Shown piece by piece: positions 9,201-21,238 of a stretch of DNA of 64,000 nt. Under the pieces are notes generated by a model, which was not told the origin of the DNA, ran no database searches, and worked only from the letters and a program-made list of their open reading frames with translations. Source of the DNA: CAWIMX01 sp963792785 (GTDB lineage Bacteria > Acidobacteriota > Vicinamibacteria > Vicinamibacterales > CAVVIG01); the NCBI GenBank assembly GCA_963792785.1, contig CAWBXO010000001.1:310001-374000 (forward strand), in the 5' to 3' direction. The position numbers and the translations under genes are program-made. Numbering within the stretch: the first letter of the stretch is position 1; every line of letters starts with the position of its first letter.

Positions 9201-12200
9201 CCGTCGGCACCGCCACCAGCACGGCCGCCACGCTCACGGTCAACGTGACCCCGAGCATCACCACGCCGCCGGCGAATCTGACCGTGACGGCGCCGAGCGC
9301 GGCCGCATTCTCGGTCGTCGCCGCGGGGACCGCGCCTCTGTCGTATCAGTGGCGGCGCAACGGCTCGAACATCCCGGGCGCCACCAGTGCGTCGTACACG
9401 CTGACGCCGACTTCGACCGGCGACTCCGGCGCCCAGTTCAGCGTCGTCGTCACCAACGTCGCGGGCACGGTCACCAGCGCGGCCGCCACGCTCACGGTGA
9501 ACAGCGCGGCGACACCGCCGAGCATCACCACGCCGCCGTCGAACGTGATCGTGACCGCACCGGCGCCAGCCGCGTTCTCCGTCGTCGCCGCGGGCACCGC
9601 GCCGCTGTCGTATCAGTGGCGGCGCAACGGCTCGAACATCCCGGGCGCCACCGGCACGTCGTATACGCTCACGCCGACGGCCGTCAGCGACACGGGCGCT
9701 CAGTTCGACGTCGTCGTCACCAACGCCGCCGGCACGGTCACCAGTGCGGCCGCGACGCTCACCGTGAACAGCGTGCCGACGCCGCCGAGCATCACCACAG
9801 CACCGGTGAGCACGACGGTCTTCGCGCCCGCGGGCGCCACCTTCTCGGTCGTCGCCACGGGCGACGCGCCGCTCAGCTACCAGTGGCGTCGCAACGGCTC
9901 GAATATCGCGGGCGCCACCAGTGCGGCCTACACGCTCACACCAACGAGTGTCGGCGACTCCGGCGCCCAGTTCGATGTCGTCGTGACCAACGGCGCCGGC
10001 ACTGCCACCAGCTCGGCCGCCACCCTGACGGTGTTGGGCAGCGGGGCGCCGCACTTCTCCTACTTCGGCAGCTTCGCGCGGTATCCGTCGACCGACGACG
10101 GGTCGTCCAGTTCGAACAAGACGGTCGCGATCGCTCCGCCTCCCGGCATGTCGGCCGGACAGCTGGCGATCGTGGTTGTCACCTACCGCTCCACGAGCAA
10201 CAACGGCCAGAGCGTCGCCGTGTCGGCCGCCGGTGGCCAGGCCTGGCAGGCGCAGCCCGGATTCCTCACCGGCAACGGCAAGCTCTACATCCGCGTGTTC
10301 TGGACGCAGTTCAACGGGACGTGGTCCGCCAACCCGTCCTTCGCGCTGGACACCGGCGGTGGCGCGGCCGATGCCTACACGCTGTACGGCATCGTCTTCA
10401 ATGCCGCGCCCAACGTCCTCATCGACGTCCCCGTGAGCGCGCTCGATCTGGGCGTCACGTCCTCGCTCTCGCACGGCGGCATTTCGCCGACGGTGAGCGG
10501 GGCGCTGGTCATCGGCGGCTTCGCACAGACGAACAACAACCAGTTGACGTCCTGGACCTCTGGCTGGACCCACGCGGAGGGCGAGGAACAGTGGCGCAAC
10601 CATCGGGCCAACCAGAGCACGTTTGGCCTCGCGTACAAAGTCGCCTCGGCCGGGCCCACGGGCGTGGTGCATGCAACGGCCGACGGCTCTGACGACAGTG
10701 CCGCGTTCATGCTGGCGTTCCGCGATCCCACGCAGGTGGCGTCGACGCCGCCCAGCATCACGACGCCGCCGGCGAATGTGACCGTGACGGCGCCGGCAGC
10801 GGCCACCTTCTCGGTCGTCGCCGCCGGTGACACGCCACTCAACTACCAGTGGCGCCGCAACGGCGTGAACATCTCCGGCGCCACCGGCGCGTCCTACACG
10901 CTCACGCCGACGGCCGGCAGCGACTCCGGCGCCCAGTTCGACGTCGTCGTGACCAACGGCGCGGGTTCGGCTACCAGCGCGGCCGCCACGCTCACGGTCA
11001 ACGTGGCCCCGAGCATCACCACGCCGCCGGCGAATCTCACCGTGACCGCGCCGAACGCGGCCGCGTTCTCGGTCGTCGCCGCCGGCACCGCGCCCCTCTC
11101 GTACCAATGGCGGCGTAACACCTCGAACATCCCTGGCGCCACCGGCTCGTCGTACACGCTCACGCCGACCGCCGCCGGTGACTCGGGTGCGCAGTTCGAC
11201 GTCGTCGTGACGAACGCCGTCGGCTCGGCCACCAGCGCGGCCGCCGCCCTCACCGTGAATCCGGCGGCCGTGCCCCCGAGCATCACCACGCCGCCGGCCA
11301 ACGTGACGGTGACGGCCCCGGCGCCGGCCGCGTTCTCGGTCGTCGCCTCCGGCACCACGCCGCTGTCGTATCAGTGGCGGCGCAACGGCGCAAACATCCC
11401 GGGCGCCACCAGTGCGTCCTACACGCTCTCGCCGACCGCTGTCACCGACTCCGGCGCCCAGTTCGATGTCGTCGTGACCAACTCCGCCGGCTCGGCCACC
11501 AGCGCGACCGCTTCCCTCACGGTCAATCCTGCGCCGGTGCCCCCGAGCATCACCACGCCACCGAGCAACGTGACGGTCGTCGCCCCCACGGCCGCCACGT
11601 TCTCGGTGGTGGCGGCCGGCGACGCGCCGCTCGGCTACCAGTGGCGCCGCAACGGCACGAACATTCCGGGCGCCACCGGTGCGTCCTACACGCTTACACC
11701 CACGGCCGTCAGTGACACGGGTTCGCAGTTCTCCGTCGTCGTGACCAACGCCGCCGGCACGGCCACCAGCGCGGCCGCGACGCTCACCGTGAACGGCTCG
11801 CCGACGCCGCCGAGCATCACCACGCCGCCGGCGAACCTGACGGTCATTGCCCCGACGCCGGCCGCCTTCTCGGTCGTCGCGTCGGGTGACGCGCCGCTCA
11901 GCTACCAGTGGCGGCGCGACGGCGCGAACATTCCGGGCGCCACCAGTGCGTCCTATACGCTCACGCCGACCGCCGTCGGCGATTCCGGTGCGCAGTTCAG
12001 CGTCGTCGTCACCAATTCTTCAGGCACCGCCACCAGCACGGCGGCCACACTCACGGTATTGCCCGGCACGACGCCGCACTTCTCGTACTTCGGGAGCTTC
12101 GCGCGGTACCCGTCGACCGACAACGGGTCGTCCGGCTCGTCGACGACGATCCCGATTGCGCCGCCGGCGGGCATGTCGTCAGGGCAGCTGGCCGTCGTCG

Positions 12201-15200
12201 TGGCCGTGTATCGAACCACGAGCGACAAGGGCCAGAGTGTCGCCGTGTCCGCGACGGGCGGCCAGACGTGGCAGACCCAACCGGTATATTTCAGCGCCTC
12301 CGGCAAGCTCTACGTGCGGGTGTTCTGGGCCCAGTTCAACGGGACGTGGTCGGGGAACCCATCGTTCGCTCTGAACACGGGAGGCACGTCGGCTGACGCG
12401 TACACGCTGTACGGCATCGTCTTCAACGCCGCCCCCAACGTCCTGGTCGACGTCCCCTTCACCGCCCTGGGCCTGGGCGTCACCTCGTCGTTCTCGCACA
12501 GCGGTATCACGCCCACCGTCAACGGCGCGCTCGTGATCGGCGGCTTCGTGCAGGCGCGCTCGAGCGTGTTCTCGTCGTGGACGTCCGGCTGGACCAACCC
12601 GAACGGGGAGACGCAGTGGCGCAACCATCGCGCCAGCTCGAGCACACTCGGCCTCGCCTACGAGATCGTGTCGGCCGGGCCCACGGGAGCCATGCACGCG
12701 TCGGCCGACGATACGGACGAGAGCGCGGCGTTCATGTTGGCGTTCCGCGATCCCGCGCAGACGGCAGCCGTGCCGCCCGGCATCACGGCCGACCCTGGGA
12801 GCCTGACCGTCACCGCGCCGAATCCGGCTGCCTTCTCGGTCGTCGCGACGGGTGACGCGCCGCTCAGCTATCGGTGGCGCCGCAACGGCGTGGACATCCC
12901 GGGCGCCACCAACGCGTCCTACACGCTCACGCCGACCGCCGTCAGCGACTCCGGCGCCGCGTTCGACGTCGTCGTGACCAACGGCGCCGGCTCCGCCACC
13001 AGCGCGGCCGCGACCCTCACGGTGAACCCGGCGCCCGTGCCGCCCAGCATCAGCGGGAACCCGGGCAGTCTGATCGTGACCGCGCCGGATTCAGCCGGCT
13101 TCTCCGTCGTCGCGACCGGCGACGCGCCGCTCAGCTATCAGTGGCGCCGCAACGGCTCGAACGTCCCGGGCGCCACCAACGCGTCCTACATGCTCACCCC
13201 GACCGCCGTCAGCGACTCCGGCGCCGCGTTCGACGTCGTCGTGACCAACGGCGCCGGTTCCGCCACCAGCACGGCCGCGACCCTGACCGTGAACCCGGCG
13301 CCGGTGCCGCCCAGCATCACGACGGAGCCAGGCAGTCTGACCGTCACCGCGCCGACCCTGGCCGCCTTCTCGGTCATCGCCACCGGTGACGCGCCGCTCA
13401 CCTACCAGTGGCGCCGCAACGGCACCGACATCCCCGGCGCGACCAGCGCGACCTACGTCCTGGATCCGACCGCCGGCAGCGACACCGGCGCGACGTTCGA
13501 TGTCGTCGTCACCAACGCCGCGGGCACTGCCACCAGTGCGCTCGCGACCCTGACGGTGCAGCGTCGCGCCGGGCATCACGACCTCGCCGGCCGACCTGAC
13601 GGTGACGGCGCCCGCGCCGGCGGCCTTCTCGGTCGTCGCCAGCGGCGACGCGCCGCTCACCTACCAGTGGCGCCGCAACGGCACGGACATCCCCGGCGCG
13701 ACCAGCGCGGCCTACACGCTGAATCCGACGACGGGGAGCGACACCGGCGCGACGTTCGATGTCGTCGTCACCAATGCGTCCGGCACCGCGACCAGCGCGC
13801 CCGCGACCCTCACCGTGAAGGTCGCGCCGAGCATCACCACGCCGCCGGCCGAACCTGACGGTCACGGCGCCCGCGCCGGCGGCCTTCTCGGTCGTCGCCA
13901 GCGGTGACGCGCCGCTCAGCTATCAGTGGCGCCGCAACGGGGCCGACATCCCCGGCGCGACCAGCGCGGCCTACACGCTGAATCCGACGACGGGGAGCGA
14001 CACCGGCGCGACGTTCGATGTCGTCGTCACCAATGCGTCCGGCACCGCGACCAGTGCGCCCGCGACCCTCACCGTGAACGTGGCGCCGAGCATCACCACG
14101 CCGCCGGCCGACCTGACGGTAACGGCGCCCGCGCCGGCAGCCTTCTCGGTCGTCGCCGCCGGCGACGCGCCGCTCAGCTATCAGTGGCGCCGCAACGGGG
14201 CCGACATCCCCGGCGCGACCAGCGCGGCCTACACGCTGAATCCGACGACGGGGAGTGACACCGGCGCGACGTTCGATGTGGTCGTGACCAACGGCGCCGG
14301 CCTCGCCACCAGCACGGCCGCGACCCTGACCGTGAACCCGGCGCCGGTGCCGCCTAGCATCACGACGGAGCCGGGCAGTCTGACCGTCACCGCGCCGACC
14401 CTGGCCGCCTTCTCGGTCGTCGCCAGCGGTGACGCGCCGCTCAGCTACCAGTGGCGCCGCAACGGGACCGACATCCCCGGCGCGATCAGCGCGACCTACG
14501 TCCTGGATCCGACCGCCGGCAGCGACACCGGCGCGACGTTCGATGTCAGTCGTCACCAACGCCGCGGGCACTCGCCACCAGCGCGCCCGCGACCCTGACC
14601 GTGCAGGTCGGCGCCGGCCATCACGACCTCGCCGGCCGATTCGACGGTGACCGCGCCCGCACCGGCCGCCTTCTCGGTCGTCGCCAGCGGCGACGCGCCG
14701 CTCACCTACCAGTGGCGCCGCAACGGGACCGACATCCCCGGCGCGACCAGCGCGGCCTACACGCTGAATCCGACGACGGGGAGCGACACCGGCGCGACGT
14801 TCGATGCGGTCGTGACCAACGCGTCCGGCACCGCGACCAGTGCGCCCGCGACCCTCACCGTGAAGGTCGCGCCGAGCATCACCACACCACCGGCGAACCT
14901 GACGGTCACCGCGCCAGCGGCGGCCGCCTTCTCGGTCGTCGCCAGCGGTGACGCGCCGCTCAGCTATCAGTGGCGCCGCAACGGGGCCGACATCCCGGGC
15001 GCGACCAGCGCGGCCTACACGCTGAATCCGACAACGGGGAGCGACACCGGCGCGACGTTCGATGTCGTCGTCACCAACGCGTCCGGCACCGCGACCAGTG
15101 CGCCCGCGACCCTGACGGTGCAGGTCGCGCCGGCCATCACGACCTCACCGGCCGATCTCACGGTGACCGCGCCCGCACCGGCCGCCTTCTCGGTGGTCGC

Positions 15201-18200
15201 CAGCGGTGACGCGCCGCTCAGCTATCAGTGGCGCCGCAACGGGACCGACATCCCCGGCGCGACCAGCGCGGCCTTCGCGCTGAATCCGACGACGGGGAGC
15301 GACACCGGCGCGACGTTCGATGTCGTCGTCACCAACGCGTCCGGCACCGCGACCAGTGCGCCCGCGACCCTGACGGTGCAGGTCGCGCCGGCCATCACGA
15401 CCTCACCGGCCGATCTGCACGGTGACCGCGCCCGCACCGGCCGCCTTCTCGGTGGTCGCCAGCGGTGACGCGCCGCTCAGCTACCAGTGGCGCCGCAACG
15501 GGACCGACATCCCCGGCGCGACCAGCGCGGCCTTCGCGCTGGATCCGACCGACGGGGAGCGACACCGGCGCGACGTTCGATGTCGTCGTCACCAACGCGT
15601 CCGGCACCGCGACCAGTGCGTCCGCGACGCTGACAGTCCACGTCGGGCCGAGCGTCACGACGCCACCGGCGAACCTGACGGTCACCGCGCCCGCGGCGGC
15701 CGCCTTCTCGGTCGTCGCCGCTGGCGACACGCCGCTCACCTATCAGTGGCGCCGCAACGGGACGAACATCCCCGGCGCGACGAGCGCGTCCTACACGCTC
15801 ACGCCGACCAAGGGCAGCGACTCCGGCGCGACATTCGACGTCGTCGTGACGAACGCCTACGGCAGCGCCTCCAGTGCGCTCGCGACGCTCACGGTCCACG
15901 TGGCGCCGAGCATCACCACCTCGCCGACGAACAAGACCGTCACGGCGCCCGGGCCGGTGACGTTCGCGGTCGTCGCCGCCGGCGACGCGCCGCTCAGCTA
16001 TCAGTGGCGCCGCAACGGCGCCGATATCCCCGGCGCCACGAGCACGTCCTTTACGCTCAACCCAACGGACGTCACTGACACCGGCGCAAAATTCGACGTC
16101 GTCGTGACCAACGCCTATGGCAGCGCGACCAGCGCGCTCGCGAACCTGACGGTCAACCCCGAGCCGGTACCACCCAGCATCACGACGGATCCGGCCAGCC
16201 TCGCCGTCGCGGCGCCGGCCCCGGCCGCCTTCTCGGTCGTCGCCGACGGCGACGAGCCACTCACGTATCAGTGGCGCCGCAACGGCATCGACATTCCGGG
16301 CGCGACCACGGACTTCTACACGCTCGACCCCTCCGCGGGCAGCGACACCGGCGCGACGTTCGACGTCGTCGTGACCAACGCCTATGGCAGCGCCACCAGT
16401 GCGGCCGCGATCCTGACGGTTCACCTGGCGCCGAGCGTCACCACGCCGCCGGCCGACGTGACCGTGACGGCGCCCGCGCCGGCGACCTTCTCGGTCGTCT
16501 CGGCCGGCGATGCGCCGCTCAGCTATCAGTGGCGCCGCAACGGCGCCGACATCCCCGGCGCCACCAACGCGTCCTACTCGCTCGATCCGACAGCGGGCGC
16601 AGACTCCGGCGCCACGTTCGACGTCGTGGTCACGAACGCCTACGGCAGCGCGACCAGTGCGCCCGCGACCCTGACGGTTCACCTGGCGCCGAGCGTCACC
16701 ACGCCGCCGGCCGGCGTGACCGTGACGGCGCCCGCGCCGGCGACATTCTCGGTGGTAGCCGCCGGTGATCGCGACGCTCAGCTATCAGTGGCGTCGCAAC
16801 GGCACCGACATTCCCGGTGCCACCAGCGCGTCGTACACGCTCGATCCGACCGCCGGCACCGACGCCGGCGCGACGTTCGACGTCGTCGTCACCAACGCCT
16901 ACGGCACCGTGACCAGTGCGCCCGCGACCCTGACGGTTCACCTGGCGCCGAGCGTCACCGCGCCGCCGGCCGACGTGACCGTGACGGCGCCCGCGCCGGC
17001 GACGTTCTCGGTCGTCGCCAGCGGTGACGCGCCGCTCAGCTATCAGTGGCGCCGCAACGGCGCCGACATTCCCGGCGCCACCAGCGCGTCGTACACGCTG
17101 GATCCGACCGCCGGCAGCGACGCCGGTGCGACGTTCGACGTCGTCGTGACCAACGCGTTCGGCACCGCGACCAGCGCGCCCGCGACCCTCACCGTGAACG
17201 TGGCGCCGAGCATCACCACGCCGCCGGCCGGACGTGACGGTGACGGCGCCCGCGCCGGCCGCCTTCTCGGTCGTCGCGGCCGGCGATGCGCCGCTCAGCT
17301 ACCAGTGGCGCCGCAACGGCACCGACATCCCCGGCGCGACCAGCGCGTCCTACACCCTGGATCCGACCGCCGGCAGCGACTCCGGTGCGACGTTCGACGT
17401 CGTCATCACCAACGCTGCGGCACCGCGACCAGCGCGCCCGCGACCCTCACCGTGAATGTGGCGCCGAGCGTCACCACGCCGCCGGCCGACGTGACGGTGA
17501 CGGCGCCCGCGCCGGCGGCCTTCTCGGTCGTCGCCAGCCGGTGACGCGCCGCTCAGCTACCAGTGGCGCCGCAACGGCACCGACATTCCCAGCGCGACCA
17601 GCGCGACCTACACCCTGGATCCGACGGCCGGCAGCGACTCCGGTGCCACGTTCGACGTCGTCGTGACCAACGCCTACGGCACCACGATCAGTGCGCTCGC
17701 GACCCTCACCGTGAATGTGGCGCCGGGCATCACCACGCCGCCGGCCGACGTGACGGTGACGGCGCCCGCGCCGGCGGCCTTCTCGGTCGTCGCCAGCGGT
17801 GACGCGCCGCTCAGCTACCAGTGGCGCCGCAACGGCACCGACATTCCCGGCGCGACCAGCGCGTCGTACACCCTGGATCCGACGGCCGGCAGCGACACCG
17901 GTGCGACGTTCGACGTCGTCGTGACCAACGCCTACGGCACCACGACCAGTGCGCTCGCGACCCTCACCGTGAATGTGGCGCCGAGCGTCACCACGCCGCC
18001 GGCCGACGTGACGGTGACGGCGCCCGCGCCGGCGGCCTTCTCGGTCGTCGCCAGCGGTGACGCGCCGCTCAGCTACCAGTGGCGCCGCAACGGCACCGAC
18101 ATTCCCAGCGCGACCGGCGCAACCTACGTCCTGGATCCGACGGCCGCTGGCGACACCGGCGCGACATTCGACGTCGTCGTGACCAACGCCTACGGCACCA

Positions 18201-21200
18201 CGACCAGTGCGCTTGCGACCCTCACCGTGAATGTGGCGCCGGGCATCACCACGCCGCCGGCCGACGTGACGGTGACGGCGCCCGCGCCGGCGGCCTTCTC
18301 GGTCGTCGCCGCTGGCGATGCGCCGCTCAGCTATCAGTGGCGCCGCAACGGCACCGACATCCCCGGCGCCACCAGCGCGTCCTACACGCTGGATCCGACC
18401 GCCGGCGGCGACACCGGCGCGACGTTCGACGTCGTCGTGACCAACGCCTACGGCACCGCGACCAGCGCGGCCGCCACGCTGACGGTCCACCTGGCGCCGG
18501 GCATCACCACCCAGCCGGCCGATCTGTCCCTGACCGAGCCGGCGCCGGCCACCTTCTCGGTCGTCGCCACGGGCGACAGCCCGCTCAGCTATCAGTGGCG
18601 CCGCGACGGCGCCGACATCCCCGGCGCCGCCTTTGCGTCCTACACGCTCGATCCGACCGCCCTCAGTGACTCCGGCGCCACGTTCGATGTCGTCGTCACC
18701 AACGCGTTCGGCTCGGCAACCAGTGCCACCGCGACGCTCACGGTCGGAGCGGCGCCCGTGCCGCCCAGCATCACCGCCAACCCCACGAGCCTGACGGTGA
18801 CCGCCACGGACCCGGCCGCTTTCACCGTCGTCGCGACGGGCGATGCGCCGCTCAGCTACCAGTGGCGTCGTAACGGCACGAACATTTCCGGCGCCACCAG
18901 CGCGTCCTACACCCTGGCGCCGACCGCGGTCGGCGACACGGGCGCCCAGTTCGACGTTATCGTGACCAACGCGGCCGGCAGCGCCACCAGCGCGCCCGCC
19001 ACCCTCACCGTGCTCCCCAACGGGGTGCAGTTCTCCTTCTTCGGGAATTTCGCGCGGTATCCCGCGACCGACGGTGGCTCGTCCTCGTCGTCCAAGACCG
19101 TCGCGATCGCGCCGCCGGCCAGCATGACGGCCGGGCAGCTGGCGGTGGTCTTCGCCGTCTACCGGTCCACGGCCACCCTGGGCCAGACCGTCGACGTGTC
19201 GGCGGCGGGCGGCCAAACGTGGACGAGCGAGCCGGCCTTCCTCAGCGCGTCCGGCAAGACCTACGTGCGGGTCTTCTGGACCCAGTTCAACGGCACGTGG
19301 TCCGCCAACCCCTCGTTCCTGCTGAACACGGGCAATGGCGCGTCGGCCAACGCGTTCACGCTTTACGGCATGGTCTTCAACGTGGCCGGCGACGCCTTCG
19401 TCGACGTGCCCATGCTGTCGATGGAGCTCGGCTCCACCGCCGCGCTCTCCCACGGCGGCATTACGACGGCCACCGACAACACGCTGGTCATCGGCGGCTT
19501 CGTGCAGCCGCACCTGAGCACGTTCTCGGGGTGGACCGCCGGCTGGACGAATCCGAACGGCGAAACGCAGTGGCGGAACACCCGCGGCGACGACAGCGTG
19601 ATCGGTGTGGCCTACAAGACGATGGGCGCGGCCGGTCCGACCGGCGCCCTGAGCGCCACCTCCAGCTTCGCGACCGAGAGCGTCGCCTTCATGCTGGCGT
19701 TCCACGACCCGCCGGCCGGCGCGGGAATTCCGACGCCGCCGAGCATCGACGCGCAGCCGGCCGACTCCGTCGTGACGGCGCCCGGGCCGGCTGCCTTCTC
19801 GGTCGTGGCGAGTGGCGACGCGCCGCTCAGCTACCAGTGGCGCCGCGGCGGGATCGACATTCCCGGCGCGACCAGCGCGACCTACACGCTCGACCCGACG
19901 GCCATCAGCGACTCCGGCGCCCAGCTCGACGTCGTCGTGACGAACGGCGCCGGCACCGCCACCAGCGCGCCGGCGCTCCTCACGGTGAACGCGCTGCCGG
20001 CGCCGCCGACCATCGACGCGCAGCCGGGCGATGTCGCCGTCACCGCCCCCGCGGCGGCCACGTTCTTCGTCGTCGCCAGCGGTGACTCGCTCGCGTATCA
20101 GTGGCGCCGCGACGGCGCGGCCATCCCCGGGGCCACCGGTTCGTCGTACACCCTCGATCCGACCGCCGTCAGCGACTCGGGCGCCCTCTTCGACGTCGTC
20201 GTGAGCAACGCCGGCGGCACGGCGACGAGCACCCTGGCGGGCCTCACCGTCATCGACCCGTCGGCGGCCGGCAGCGCCAACAAGTCCCTCACGTCCCCCA
20301 GCGCGCCGCTGGCCACCGCCGCGGCCTACAACGACCTGCTGCCGGGCGACGAGAATTCGGTCGCGATATGGGTGGCCCCGACTCCGAGCGACTCGCTCCT
20401 CTTCGTCACGCAGAAGAGTCTGAACACCGTGGACGTCTGGAACCTGCAGACCAACCAGATCGTGCAGACGATCACGGGCCTCGACACGCCCAACGGCGTG
20501 GCCGTCGATCGCGCGGAAGGCGCGCTCTACGTCGCGAGCCAGTACGAGCACGCGGTGCACAAGTACCTGATTGCCGACATCGTCGCCGGCGATCTGTCCT
20601 CGACGCTCATCCCGAGCGACCCGTTGAGCCCCTCGCGGGAGCCGATTGGGCTGACCGTCTATCACAACACGAGCGGGCCCAGCCTGATCTATGCGACCTA
20701 CAGCGGCTCCTATGACAAATACGTGCGCGCGTTCGATCCCGACGGCGTCGTCCAGTACAGCTGGAGCGTCGGGCCAATCGCCCTCGGGAACATCGCGGCC
20801 GACGAGGACAATGCTCTGATCTACGTCGCAGACAAGACCAACGACCTCATCAAGGTCTACCGGCCGGACGGCACGTTCGTGCAGGACTTCGGCCAGGGCG
20901 ACTTCGCCGCCGGCTCCGATGTCGAAGGCACGTCCGTCTACCGGTGCGGCAACGACGGCTACATCCTGGCCTCGGATCAGAAACAGGACGAGTTCGAGAT
21001 CTACGACCGCCTGACGTTCGCTCACCTGGCCACGTTCACGGTCTCGGGTGTGAGCAACACGATCGGCCTGACCCTCGTCCAGAGCGCGCTTCCGGGATAT
21101 CCCAACGGGGCGCTCTTCGTGCAATCCAACGGCGACCAGGTGTTCGGCATTCAGTGGGACGTGATCGCCGCTGCGACCGGCGTCAGCACGTGCGCCATCC

Positions 21201-21205
21201 CGTAG
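6227..21205 (+). CDS. Giant secreted Ig-repeat protein with phytase-like propeller (frame broken by indels)
   Basis: Read as one gene of about 4,990 codons. Start TTG 6227 (GTG 6245 is an alternative). Residues 31-54 form a signal peptide ending near RPVLAQ. Then come a sialidase/BNR-like propeller region (about 55-405), a LamG/concanavalin-like domain (about 411-614, GLVGHWTMEEGSG), a DUF11 domain (about 622-745), about 37 Ig-like repeats of 86-90 residues (core LSYQWRRNG.IPGA.SASYTL), three copies of an unnamed FSYFG module, and a C-terminal propeller with phytase-like motifs (DVEGTSVYR, GYILASDQKQDEFEIYDR). Eleven single-base indels fall between 13.56 and 17.54 kb: near 13562, 13853, 14548, 14572, 14610, 15417, 15550, 16770, 17231 and 17539 (+1), and 17415 (-1). 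Their sum is +9, so the frame returns. Probably a surface or matrix protein; no sortase, PEP-CTERM or T9SS tail is visible. Confidence 0.75.
8464..10035 (+). repeat. Ig-like repeat array 1 (6 units)
   Basis: Six tandem units of about 260 bases encode Ig-like domains of the first giant protein. Units 2-4 are nearly identical. The unit core is a Tyr-Gln-Trp-Arg-Arg-Asn-Gly segment followed by IPGATSASYTLTPT. The array ends where the first FSYFG module starts. Confidence 0.85.
10048..10731 (+). other. FSYFG module, copy 1 (protein domain of about 228 aa)
   Basis: Starts with HFSYFGSFARYPSTD and ends with AAFMLAFRDP. Internal landmarks are GQLAIVV, VFWTQFNGTWSANPSF, YTLYGIVFNAAP, SGWTHAEGEEQWRN and FGLAYKV. 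It looks like an all-beta carbohydrate-binding or lectin-like sandwich, but I cannot name a family. It recurs at 12073, 19024 and, on the other strand, 24371 and 26937. Confidence 0.7.
10745..12060 (+). repeat. Ig-like repeat array 2 (5 units)
   Basis: Five Ig-like units between FSYFG module copies 1 and 2. They are more diverged from each other than the units of array 3, and the reading frame is intact throughout. Confidence 0.85.
12073..12754 (+). other. FSYFG module, copy 2
   Basis: Same module as at 10048, with landmarks HFSYFGSFARYPSTD, VFWAQFNGTWSGNPSF, TNPNGETQWRNHRA and AAFMLAFRDP. Copy 2 differs from copy 1 by scattered substitutions, not by indels. Confidence 0.7.
12770..19020 (+). 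repeat. Ig-like repeat array 3 (about 24 units, indel-rich)
   Basis: About 24 units of 258-270 bases; those from about 13.3 to 18.4 kb are nearly identical, for example TFDVVVTNASGTATSAPATL repeats in many units. All eleven frame-disrupting indels of the gene lie here. Each one is visible by comparing the unit with its neighbour, for example an extra A at 13852-13853 or an extra C at about 17539. Confidence 0.85.
19024..19710 (+). other. FSYFG module, copy 3
   Basis: Third copy in the first giant protein: FSFFGNFARYPATDGGSSS, VFWTQFNGTWSANPSF, TNPNGETQWRNTRG, AFMLAFHDP. Followed by two further Ig-like units (about 19733-20255) and the C-terminal propeller. Confidence 0.7.
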
Positions 21206-21238
21206 GGACCGACTATGACCTCCAAGGAGCTGAGCCAG

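Noticed and set aside
6233..11107. Minus-strand open frame of about 1,600 codons opposite the first giant gene
   Set aside because: Its Arg/Gly-rich low-complexity translation is a mirror of GC-rich Ig repeats; the plus strand gives clear domains and a signal peptide.
8464..20255. CRISPR-like appearance of the regular repeats
   Set aside because: The periodic units are about 260 bases, in frame and protein-coding; no short direct repeats with unique spacers.
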